Of a DNA stretch of 64,000 nucleotides, positions 11,896-22,600 are shown piece by piece. This DNA is from Xanthostigma xanthostigma (Eukaryota; Arthropoda; Insecta; Raphidioptera; Raphidiidae): positions 4,588,001 to 4,652,000 of the forward strand of contig OY754472.1 in NCBI GenBank assembly GCA_963575645.1, in the 5' to 3' direction. Each line of letters opens with the position of its first letter. The first letter of the stretch is position 1. Made by a program: the position numbers and the translations under genes. The notes under the pieces were generated by a model, which had not been told where the DNA came from, did no database searches, and saw only the letters and a list, made by a program, of their open reading frames with translations.

Positions 11896-12406
11896 TGGCA
11901 CTTCACATGGCTATTTGTGTTCGCTATTGGGTGTTTGTTGTATTTGGCAAAATATATGACGTTCAAGACAAACATGCAAATAGAGGCAAATACGACCATC
12001 CACACTTGGCAGTCAAATAGCAAACACACAAACATTTGGCAGTAGAACGCAAGGTTCAAAATTCCAGGAATTTTAGCACTGTTTCATTGTCCCAATTCAT
12101 TTTCAATAGTAATTGTTCCAGTTCTCGCTCACAGCACAGACATAAAAATACTGCACGTCCGTATAGGTTCACGGCGCGTGCGCTTCTGAATATGTGTGGA
12201 CGGTTTATTTGCGTATTTGCCTATTTGACTTCTTTGATGTGCCTCAAAAAACCTAAAAACGCACGGTAACGCGTATTTGGTATTGGCCTTATTTGTCAAA
12301 TAGGCAAATAAGGCCAACACTTTGTCAAATAGAGTGTCCACAGTTGGTAATTGTTTGCCAAATATGCCAAATACACAAATACAAAATATAGCCATGTGAA
12401 GTGGCG
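11896..12406. repeat. Inverted-end element rich in CAAATA boxes
   Basis: GCACTTCACATGGCTAT near the left end is inverted near the right end (ATAGCCATGTGAAGTGG). Many TTTGGCA / GCCAAATA / CAAATAGG words are scattered inside, like subterminal repeats of a DNA transposon. No transposase frame. Confidence 0.5.
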
Positions 12407-12639
12407 GCAATAGACACTATTGTTTGTAACCGTCTGACTAAATGATCTGGCTTATTTTTTTTAAATTTTATTAAATACTAAATTTGAAAGGTATTAAAAT
12501 TTCAAAATGCTTTAAGAAGTGTTTTTGCAAATGAAATTTCGCAAAAAATTCACGGCTTGGCTACGCCCTACTACCAGCCAGGTCTTCAGACAATTACAGA
12601 AGAAGTGTTACACAAATTTTCACGCTGCCTCAATTTAAT

Positions 12640-13100
12640 GATGGGAATAATCGAGACATTAGTAATCGAATGATTTCAATAATCGAATGATTACCATAAT
12701 CGAAACATTTTACTAATTTAGTAGTTTGCGCGTTAGACGGCAACACCGATTCGAAATAATTGAATTATATTGCTCTCTCTCTCCGCTACTGCAGGGAACC
12801 GAGCGAAATAGATACTACTAAATTAGTAGTAACTACCTCACAAGTCGCAACACACATTAGTAGTTTATCTATCTCGCTCGGTTCCTGCGACACAACTTGT
12901 GTGTAGTGTAGCTGCTAGCTGTTGAGCGGCTACTCTGTTCTCTCTCGATTATTACATTAGTAGTGTTCCGTTCCGATACATACATTCATTCGATTAATTT
13001 TAATTGTAATTCGATTCAGTAGTCAAATGATTCATAATCGAGTGACTTACTATATTATAATCGAGATATGTTAATAATCGAATGAATCTAATACCTACCC
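12640..13100. repeat. Element with AATCGA subterminal repeats and internal palindrome
   Basis: Multiple AATCGAATGATT-type words cluster at both ends, and the centre has an inverted repeat (GGAACCGAGCGAAATAGATA ... TATCTCGCTCGGTTCC, 12794-12885). Probably a non-autonomous DNA transposon; no flank duplication could be fixed. Confidence 0.5.
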
Positions 13101-13637
13101 AAAAATGTTTGTCAGCTCTTGCACTATTGCTTGTCGAGCGTCTAAAATCCATAATCTGTCTATCTTTAAATTTGATATAAGCGATTTAGCCTTGTGACCA
13201 CTTATTTTAGATTGAATATCATGATGTGAATAGCGTTTTGTCACCGTGACTTGCTAGACGCGTCAGACTAATACATAAAACCTTATTCAGTGTCCTATAA
13301 GACACGGCTATCCCAAGATTTCAACATATTACCTTACAAAGGAAAGCTTTAGAGATTTGATACTATCGCAACCCTTGGAGATTGAAGAAAGCGTTACGTC
13401 ATGTAAAGAAACTTTACAAAAAAATAAATTCATTCTGTTTTGTTAAAAAAATGTATTCAGATATAAAACATTTATTTACTTTCGAGTCTGGTCGCAAAAA
13501 CGTTAGCATACAAATCTTTTATTTGAGATGCAGAGATTCAATTTTATATATCATACTAACGGTCCGTCTCGGTTTCACTCGGGTGCTATAGATATAATTA
13601 TGCAAAATGTATTTCGTTTGCGACCCGGCGTCTAAAT

Positions 13638-14250
13638 CAGTGATGTGTCGCTACTGAGCAAGTCGTTCATAATGAACGACTCCCTTCTCGGAGCGGAGCG
13701 AGTCACTCTTTTTTTTTGTGAATGACTCACTCCGAGCGCCATTTCTCTGTGCTGACCTGTTCTGTACTGCTGCATTCGCACATTTACAGAGCGCACACAG
13801 CACAGGCCACAGAGGCACTAGTTAATTTTGCACGTACGGAATTATCTTTGTTGAGTCATTTAATGTTGAATGACACACTGTAAGTGTACTAAGCTTAATA
13901 GTGACTTAAACCATTCACATTGACGTCATCGACAAAGATATAATATTGTAACAATAAACATTATTATTGTTAAGCTTTTATTATACTTTATAGTTTATCC
14001 GAAATGCGAATAATATAAGATCAGAATGATATGGAAATGAGCTCAGAGCTGAGTGTGTGTATTGTGCTGTGCAATGCTACGTGAGTCCTGAGCATGCATG
14101 ATGACAGTTCACACCTCTGCAGTCTGCACTCTTGTGTTGTGCGTACTGTCTAGTGTCGCTACTGTGAACGACTCGCTCTGAGCGACTCTTTTTAGTGAGC
14201 GGAGCGCACGGAGCCAGCTCCCAATAAAGAGTCATGTGGACACATCACTA
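13638..14250. mobile_element. hAT MITE with 8-bp target duplication GTCTAAAT
   Basis: 613-bp element starting CAGTGATGTGTC and ending GACACATCACTA, flanked by GTCTAAAT at 13630-13637 and 14251-14258. Subterminal GAGCGGAGCG/GAGCGACTC repeats. A partial inverted copy lies at 19790-20591. The AATAA at 13953-13957 is the empty site for the insertion at 19993-20426. Confidence 0.88.
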
Positions 14251-15198
14251 GTCTAAATTAACAGCTTTGAGCAAATTCTACATGATCTACGATAAATGTT
14301 CTTTCTTAAGAAAGACGAAATCTAGTTTTAACAGTTCCTCAAGTGGTAATATAATTTTTACAAACAAAATACGTACTACATTTTTTGCACGTACCTTCTA
14401 TAAAATACCTGATTTTCACAAAATTTACAAAAGTTTAATTTTTAGTATTAGTTCACGTCTAATTTGAAGGCTGCGTTGAATTTTCATACTCTTACTATGG
14501 AAATGGCAGCACGGCAGCGTTTATTTCATTTTAGACACTAGCGCGAAATGAGTCATTTTACTATCACTATACATGAATAGCAGCTATTATATACAGAGGT
14601 GTGTAAAAAGTACATTAAGTAGCGAAAAACGTGCGCGTTTTTATGGAACTATAAAAGAAATATTTTTAGGATATGGCAAAGCTGTTCAGAATATGATTAC
14701 ACACATGGCAGAATACTTAACGTTGTTAAATACATTTGTGTGATTTATTGGATTTCAGTGAGCCTGAAATTGAGATAGTTTAGTAGGCAAAAACTATAAT
14801 TAGCGCAATATTGATGCGCTGCCAGTATTGGACTAAATGAGGCTGTGAAAATAAAAAATAGTATATTACACCACAAGGGCCGAAAGTTTGATATTCTTGC
14901 GCAGTGTAAGAATATCAAACTTCTATGTTTAATAGTGTTGGGTGTTTATGGCCATATTAATCGAACACTATTAAAGATAGAAATTACTATTCTTGAAATA
15001 AATTTATTCTTTAGATAAACATTTACTTTCAATACATCAAGCACAATTATTATTATAGGTAGAAAATTTATTTAAAAATTAACACTATATTCCTTTTTTA
15101 TTTTGTTGATTATTTTGACGTTCACCCAAAAATCCGATCGATGGCGTTAGTGTAGACGTCAAATAACAAAATTTCATAAAATAATTTTTATCCTAGCT

Positions 15199-15951
15199 CA
15201 ATAGGTCATATGCATAAAACTCCAAATTGGTTAAAATTTTTATTTCGAAATATATTTTAGTTCTTGATCATAACGTAATGGTTATTTTATTAATCTAATC
15301 ACTGAAAAAAATACAAATAATAAAAAAGAAATGTAGAAAATAAGCGCTATTTTCGAATTTTCAAAACGCATCGTGACGTCAGAGTATATATCAACAACAG
15401 TTTTCATGACGACTGTGTCGTCTCACAGTAAGATTATGTCAGTATTTAGAGAAAACAACAAATCGATACCTCAGTTCCAAAGTGTTATAAGTCTGAAATT
15501 TAAGATTTTGAGTTGAATACGGTAAATGACTTTGGAAACCATTATTTATCAGTTCCAAATAGTAACAACTCTGTAATATAGCATATTATGATATATTACA
15601 GAGTTGTTACCATTTGGAACTGATAAATAATGGTTTCCAAAGTCATTTCTCGTATTCAACTCAAAATCTTAAATTTCAGACTTATAACACTTTGGAACTG
15701 AGGTATCGAAATAAACTTCATTTAGAACATTGACAATTTGACATCAAGGTTGGCATGCATCGTATATCATGACGTCACATAAGCCCGCGAACATGGCCGA
15801 TTGTTTAAACTGTCTATTTTTGTATGTGGAATTTAATATTTTTTTCTTATGATAATATTACATTTTTAAATGATTATCAATTTTTTTCCGTATTATGGTT
15901 CACTAAATAATCTATTAAAAATATAAAAAAAATCATGCATATGACCTATTG
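15199..15951. mobile_element. Repeat family copy 2 with matching inverted ends, interrupted
   Basis: Ends CAATAGGTCATATGCAT (15199-15215) and the exact inverse at 15935-15951. From 15295 on it matches 1-409, except for the 245-bp insert at 15464-15708. Host-element flank duplication is not clear. Confidence 0.8.
15464..15708. mobile_element. 245-bp palindromic MITE with AAAT duplication and an empty site in the window
   Basis: Begins CGATACCTCAGTTCC and ends with the inverse; the arms pair almost fully. AAAT occurs at 15460-15463 and 15709-15712, while copy 1 (near 165) has a single AAAT, so the insertion boundary is exact. Confidence 0.9.
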
Positions 15952-16697
15952 CGCATAAAACTACCACCAACATTAATGTTTTACAACTCTACACTTCACA
16001 AAAGGTTAATAAACATAATTCACAAGAACAAACTGTAGATATAATACATCGCGCTTATAGTTTAGGTATTATGTGGGGCCATTATTATTTTATCAGTGAA
16101 TAAAAATTTATACCCTGAAAGTAAGACAGAAGAGATTTATACCTGCAATAAACATAATTATGCTTAGTGAATTGAAATATCGCTATTTAATCAAAGGATA
16201 AGAACAAATCAACCGAATAAATAACTACTTAGGTTCGGTGAATATGGTCATTAGTTGATATTCTGGTCCGGTCCTGGCGGATGAATCAGCTTTACGTAGG
16301 TACACTATAGCAATAACACGCACTACAAATAATAAATGCGTGTATCTGTCAGGAATTTCAAAATAAATATGATCAAAATGAAATTTGGGGCGTTAATGAC
16401 GGCAATCCATAGCCTCCTGTCATCGAAATATCGCATTGACATGTAATCGATTATTGTCTGTCTGGAAACGCTCATAAATAGATATTATATTTACCACTGG
16501 TTTCCCGTATCTAATACGTTATGTATTTCCACATTTCATCTCAACGACTATCTAGTTCAGAAAAATATTTCGATGAATAATTTTATATACATTTTTAATA
16601 GGCCAATTTGTTTTAAGTGAGTTCTATAAATCGTCAATATATATTCATGCATTTTGTTTCCATTGGTAATTTTCAACGGCCATGAAAATATTTATTA

Positions 16698-17060
16698 CTA
16701 GCCGCTACCCGCGCTTTCGCACGCGATTTAAACAAAACACGGCAGTTAGATCGCACAAAAAAATATTTTACCATTCCAACTCACAAGTGGGGAATGATAC
16801 TATAGGTCAAAAATCACTTTTCAAAAGTTTACAATATATTTCTGTTTTGAGGTCCCCGAATCCAAAATTTTGGAAAAACTCTGCAGTGTGTCTGTTAGTC
16901 TGTGAGCACGACACAGATCAAACGAATGAGCGGATTGAACCAAATTTTGGGAGGATGTTTGATATGCAAATATATAATGAGCCCTGTTGTTTTTGGGGAA
17001 AATCGGCCTATGCGCAGGAGATACATGCTATAACGGTGTTTTTATATAATAATGGTATAC
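16698..17060 (-). mobile_element. Helitron-like repeat
   Basis: Starts at CTAG followed by CCGCTACCCGCGCTTTCGCA and contains GAGCGGATTGAACCAAATTT and GGAGGATGTTTGATATGCAA. The latter part is shared with 54720-54900 inside the gustatory receptor intron. The other end is not defined. Confidence 0.5.
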
Positions 17061-17339
17061 TTTTCATAACGGCTTATTATTCTATTTATTTTTTTGAGGT
17101 GGTTTCGTTAAACGATTTTTTTTCCAAACTTTATAGTTTCGGAAATATTTTGAAAATAAGAAAAAATCAGCTGTTCTTTTGTTTTGTAGAACTGTCAGAA
17201 ATAAACTAGTTAAGCATGCGTTGATTAATTTTTACATGACGTGGAACATATTATAGCCATGGCAACGAATAGCAAATATCATAAAAACTTGAAGATTGAC
17301 TCTATTCAATAAATAGAGTAACTGTGATCCATTGAAGTT

Positions 17340-17495
17340 AATGATGAATATTTGGAAAGAATTCCGTGGCATAAGGATCGAAAATGAAGCAATACTGAGA
17401 TTAAATGCAAGTTTAAAAAAATCTCAGTATTGCTTCATTTTCGATCCTTATGCCATTATTGCCACGGAATTCTTTCCAAATACTCATCATCATAA
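17340..17495. repeat. Hairpin element
   Basis: Left arm TTGGAAAGAATTCCGTGG...ATACTGAGATT is mirrored after a loop of about 20 bases. The right arm has a small internal duplication (GCCATTATTGCCAC). Confidence 0.8.
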
Positions 17496-17971
17496 AAACT
17501 ATCAATGGATTATTTCTTCTCTCAATAACGCCGCAAAATGCACAGTCCCTTGAGTGTCGCTATATAGAGTTTACACTATACTTATATTAAATGTTCACAA
17601 TCTAATATCATGACACTGCTTTCTGCAACCGAGCAATTATGTTGCAGATAAAATGACAGCGATTAATCAACCGTAATTACAACGTGCGTAGGTAGATGCA
17701 GCACATGTGTGACATATGTTCAATTATTGTAAAGTGTTTAATTAATGATTTTTTAATGAGATGCCGGCTGACATTCAAATAAAAACGAAAATTATTAATA
17801 AATCGTTCATAACAATGTACAAATACATCCTAACATCGACAACTAGGTCCGGCGACACGTAAAATATGATACGTCGATAACACATACAGCGCAAACTCCA
17901 TGTAACGTCACTCGATATAACGACAAACTCTTTAAAACGTCGAAATTACTTAACTCTAGTTGGTTTAATAA

Positions 17972-18456
17972 TAGTATATTGTGCGACTAGTGAGAGAAGG
18001 AGAAGATTCCATGAGCGTAAAACGCACGCGAGTGGAATATTCTCCTTCGATCAATGGTCGCACATAATACTTTATTCAACTAGCAGGAGTAATATGTAAT
18101 CGGGGCCCTGATAAAAGAGGGAAAAATAATAAATCACTTCATTGATTGACGTACCCAACGTCAGTGTATAAACACAAGATTGCCTTGACTTTCGCTGAAT
18201 TGCGATGCTGTTTTCATATATACAATACCGCCTACCACGTTCCTATTGGTCCAGAAGCTGCTTGCAGTTTTTTTCATTATTTAGCGCTTGGGCTTGCTAC
18301 TGAGTTTCTATTGGTCCAGAAAATTCATTATTACACTAGTGAAGTAATATATTATTTCTCCCACGCCAGAAAATTCATTATTACACTAGTGAAGTAATAT
18401 ATTATTTCTCCCACGTTTAGCAGGGCCCCGAAATTACATATTACTCACGCGTGTTG
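17972..18456 (+). mobile_element. Element E, copy 1 of a tandem dimer
   Basis: Starts TAGTATATTGTGCGACTAG and ends CACGCGTGTTG, flanked by AATAA at 17967-17971 and 18457-18461. Contains two palindromic modules (GAGAAGGAGAAGATTCCATG/..GGAATATTCTCCTTC and GTAATCGGGGCCCTG/CAGGGCCCCGAAATTAC). A perfect 50-bp direct duplication lies at 18316-18365 and 18366-18415. Confidence 0.85.
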
Positions 18457-18461
18457 AATAA

Positions 18462-18899
18462 TAGTATATTTTGCGACTAGTGAGAGAAGGAGAAGATTCC
18501 ATGAGCGTGAAATTTGCCGCACGAGGTGACGAGCGTAGCGAGTGCGGTAAAACGCACGCGAGTGGAATATTCTCCTTCGATCAATGGTCGCACATAATAC
18601 TTTATTCAACTAGCAGGAGTAATATGTAATCGGGGCCCTGATAAAAGAGGGAAAAATAATAAATCACTTAATTGATTGACGTACCCACCGTCAGTGTATG
18701 CACACAAGATTGCCATGACTTTGCGATGCTGTTTTCATATTGGGCATCTTGGGCTTGCTACTGAGTTTCTATTGGTCCAGAAAATTCATTATCACACTGT
18801 ACGGTACATTATTAGCACTCTACGCGTCAACATGAAGTAATTTATTATTTCTCCCGAGTTTAGCAGGGCCCCGAAATTACATATTACTCACGCGTGTTG
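18462..18899 (+). mobile_element. Element E, copy 2 of a tandem dimer
   Basis: Same ends as copy 1, joined to it by a single AATAA (18457-18461), with another AATAA at 18900-18904. Has extra bases around GCGTAGCGAGTGCGG that copy 1 lacks, and lacks the 50-bp duplication. Confidence 0.85.
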
Positions 18900-18962
18900 A
18901 ATAAATAAAATTATCGACCAATTTTTCAGACAATATATTAACAAAAAATATAAAATTAATAC

Positions 18963-19000
18963 ATTAACGTTTCAATCCGGATTTGGACCTTCTTCAGAAT
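18963..19000 (-). ncRNA. Hammerhead-ribozyme-like motif
   Basis: Minus strand: stem I ATT / AAT, CTGAAGA (18991-18997), one extra A, stem II GGTCC/GGATT with two G-U pairs, GAAA (18970-18973), ACGT, then T as the nucleotide before stem I. Part of the segment between E2 and 19141. Activity is not shown by sequence. Confidence 0.5.
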
Positions 19001-19533
19001 TGATCTAAAAAATATAAAATAATTAATATTTAAAATATAATTCGCTTTTTATAGAATTTTTCAAAATTAATTATGATTGTCAAAATAATGAAAAAATTAT
19101 TTATTGAAGAGTTCTATTCAGACGTTAATCAAAGATTTGAATCTAGTTGGTTTACCTTGTTGCTCATACAATGATACACTCTAAATAACAACACACCCAC
19201 TCGAAATAACGAAAACAATACGTCATCATTAAGCAATAAACAGTACTTGTTTGTTATTTTGTTGCGTTGTTGTCGGCATCATGCGTATCGAAGATTCTAA
19301 GAAATTCGTTATTTTGTTTGTTGGGATTATCTTTCGTATGTTAAAAGCCAACGAACAAGGAGGCTATAGTTAAAAGAGTGGCAACACAGAGACAGAAAGA
19401 AAGAGAAAAACGACAACATATCAGAATATCTGTCTAATTAAATTAATATCTGAATTTATATTCATCTGTGCGTAGATTTAAATTTTAAACTGTTCTTCTT
19501 GTGGTATAGTTATATTTTATAATCTTGTTGCAG

Positions 19534-19635
19534 GAACTGGCCGTTTGGGGAGTTTTATTGCGGCATAAATAATTTTATGGCAGTGGTAACCGTGTCTACC
19601 AGTGTGTTCACTCTCACGTCTATCACATGCGACAG
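19534..19635 (+). CDS. TkR86C-like exon: TM3 to DRY
   Basis: Acceptor TTGCAG and donor ACAG/GTTGG. Encodes NWPFGEFYCGINNF through the Asp of DRY; the Arg codon is split (AG/A) and completed by the next exon. It opens with one base of a split codon, so an upstream exon ending in two bases of that codon is required but was not found in the window. Confidence 0.93.
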
Positions 19636-22600
19636 GTTGGTATGCTGTACTATTTTTTTATAAAATTAGAGTAATGTCGGTGAATATGGAACATATAGTT
19701 ACCTAATTCTTTGAAAAACCGAAAACTGAAAGTTTAAAATTGTGGGTCTCAATATTTTATATACTTCATCTATAGAAGCACCATCCAACTAGTGATGTGT
19801 CCACATGACTCTTTATTGGGAGCTGGCTCCGTACGCTCCGCTCACTAAAAAGAGTCGCTCAGAGCGAGTCGTCATCACGCATGCTCAGGAGTCACGCAGC
19901 ATTGCACAGCACAATACTCAAACACGATCTTATATTATTCGCATTTCGGATAAACTATAAAGTATAATAAAAGCTTAACAATAATGTTTATTCAACACGC
20001 GTGAGTAATATATAATTTCCGGGCCCTGCTAAATTCGGGAGAAATAATAAATTACTTCAAGTTGACTCGTAGAGTGCTAATAATGAGCCGAAACTGTACG
20101 ATAATGTATTACTGCATAGTTTCTGGACCAATAGGAACGCGGTAGCGATTTGCATATATGAAAACAGCATCGCAATTCAGCGAAAGTCAGGACCATCTTG
20201 TGTGCATCGAGGGCGGTGGGTACGTCAATCAATGAAGTGATTTATTATTTTTCCCTCTTTTATCAGGGCCCCGATTACATATTACTCGTGCTAGTTGAAT
20301 AAAGTATTATGTGTATTGATCGAAGGTGAATATTCCACTCACGTGTTACCGCACTCGCTACGCTCGTGCGGCAAATTTCACGCTCATGGAATCTTCTCCT
20401 TCTCTCGCTAGTCGCACAATATACTATTATTGTTACAATATTATATCTTTGTCAACGACGTCAATGTGAATGTTTTAAGTCACTGTAAGCTTAGTATACT
20501 ATTACACTTACAGTGTGTCATTCAACATTAAATGACTCGGCAAAGATAACTCCGTACGTACAAAATTCACTAGTGCCTCTGTGGCCTGTGCTCTCCATAC
20601 GCTTGCTTTAAAATTTACCCTTTTGCGACAGTGGCGGTCCCCTAATTTAACGCTTTTTGATGGACACTTTTTCGTACACTGAGATGGTTCTCCTTAACCT
20701 CTACCCTCCATAAACAAAACACACCGCTTTTTAAACTGGGGGAACGTCAAAAATACAAATGGCGCATTATTTTAGGGTAGGTGATGTTCCTTGATAAAAT
20801 TCATTTATAGATGTAAAATAATATTAACATTGTATAGCAGATGGCATGCTCAATTTTTAAAATATGGTCTATGCCACATTCCCCGACATTACTCTACTAC
20901 ATTCAAAGCTACTTGGGAGTTGGGACGAAGCGTAATCCTGACATAAATTTCGTTTAAGTAGACAAATATTTTGTAAGGTAAATACATTACAATGTTTGCA
21001 CAAAAACCTTGTCAACGAAAGGCGTTTTCGAAAATGAACGTTAAAAATACTTGATCACATTTTTGTACTATACCAACTATAAAATAAGTAGCTGCTTTTT
21101 ATGCATGCAAATCGAGCGTAAAATTATTCATTTCAGATCGGTTTTTTTTTATTATTTAAAATCAGAAACCTTTTGCAACGGGCTCGGAATTATTTATATT
21201 TAAATTTATGCCATTTTTGGGGAAAAAATGTTCTTTAAAACTTGTAAAAAGTATATATTTTTGTTATTTGTTTCATATTTCTATCATAAATATTTAATTA
21301 TATGTCAATATGTCAAAAAAATGTTGCAAACAATTGCTTATAAGTTTTATTTAAGAGTATTCGTCCCTGCAAATACCCCCTGCACCCTTCATCTCAAATC
21401 TTTTCTCCTCGTCTAAAAACGGTTCGCGCTCTCCCGACGCTATTTTTAAAGCTAGAGGGTTCTGGTAAACGCCAAATGAAAGACAAAGAATCAGACTACA
21501 GATCCTTCAGGCGAATTTTTTGAAAAACAGTTTCGCCTACGTGTGAAATATTACGTAACTTATTATTTTTTTCAAAAGGTTGTAAGTTTTTTCAGGAATT
21601 TTTTTCCAAAAAATTCGCCTGAAGGATCTGTAGTCTGATTTACCAGAACCCTCTAGCTTCAAAAACAGCGTCGGGAGAGCGCGAACCGTTTTTAGGCGAG
21701 GGGAAAAGATTTGAGATGAAGGGTGAAAGGGGTATTTGCACGGACGAATACTCTTAAGTAATAATGACAACATTATTATATTATGTAACAATATTAAGAA
21801 ATAATTATTAACTGTGGGAAACCGTGGACATAAAAATGTCCACCGTGGACTAAAAAGTGTACAAATAGTAAAAAACAAAAATCACGTGAAAATTCTACAA
21901 AATATTTTCTCTTCTCAACGATCGTTTCGGACATTAAGTCCATCATCAGGAGTACAGACATGTCTGTACTCCTGATGATGGGTAGACATATCTGTGCTCC
22001 TGATGATGAACTTAATGTCCGAAATGATCGTTGAGAAGAGAAAATATTTTGTAGAATTTTCACGTGATTTTTGTTTTTACTATTTGTTATTAATCATGTT
22101 CTACCAAGTGCCGAGTGAAAAATCAGTGCAAATTATAAAAAGTGTACACTTTTATGGATGGACAATTTTTGTCAAGTTGTTTCCCTATTAAACTATAGTA
22201 TAGTTCCTTGAATCAAAGCACACCACTATTTCATTCAGTAAAACATGCGGCAGGATCTCCAACTAAATTATTTCTCGATCGAATACCCGATTAAATTCGG
22301 GTATCCAGGTTACCCGTCGTCATCCCTTAATTCTCTAACAATTCACAGATACATGGCCATTGTTCGACCGCTGAAACCACGAATATCAAAGAGCGCTGCC
22401 ATCGTGGTGATTACATTTGTGTGGGCAGTCAGTGGAATTATCGGATCACCATATCTTCTGTACTCCTCGCTACACAGGTATATACAGAGTGCACAAAAGT
22501 TGTTTATTTCAAAAAGAAAGTAAATTCCATACCGAAAACATAAATGGGAAAAAGGGGTCAAGTTCTCGTCAAAACTGAGTTTTGTTACCTTAAAAAAATA

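Larger units (their letters stand above)
11435..13629. other. Repeat-rich intergenic stretch
   Basis: Holds the inverted-end elements at 11896-12406 and 12640-13100 and a Helitron-end fragment near 13557-13590 (GGTCCGTCTCGGTTTCACTC). The open frames here do not look coding. Confidence 0.4.
15952..17954. other. Intergenic with Helitron-like and hairpin repeats
   Basis: No gene supported. The long frame at 16682-17209 lies on a repeat (16698-17060) and is not protein-coding. 17895-17967 is the left part of a sequence found uninterrupted at 42420-42640. Confidence 0.4.
17968..19141. mobile_element. 1.17-kb composite insertion flanked by a 13-bp duplication
   Basis: TCTAGTTGGTTTA is present at 17955-17967 and 19142-19154; the related sequence at 42420-42640 has it once, uninterrupted (on the opposite strand). 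The insert contains two tandem copies of element E and a 236-bp segment with a hammerhead-like motif (18963-19000). Confidence 0.75.
21866..22090. repeat. Palindromic element with a hammerhead-like core on each strand
   Basis: Arms run from TAGTAAAAAACAAAAATCAC to its inverse. Each arm carries CTGATGA, stem II, GAAA and a CGATCGTTGAG tail (21914-21952 minus, 21997-22035 plus). A decayed relative is at about 63459-63500. Confidence 0.85.

Noticed and set aside
16682..17209. 175-residue open frame
   Set aside because: It overlaps a Helitron-like repeat whose sequence recurs at 54720-54900, has no recognised domain and no splice or start context.
1..19533. Search for TM1-TM2 exons of the GPCR
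   Set aside because: No frame with the expected TM2 motif or a donor leaving the required phase was found; the exons are probably left of the window.
22245..22348. Upstream extension of the TM4 exon with an in-frame Met
   Set aside because: The translated sequence lacks receptor similarity, and the acceptor at 22347-22348 joins in phase with the TM3 exon to make DRY.
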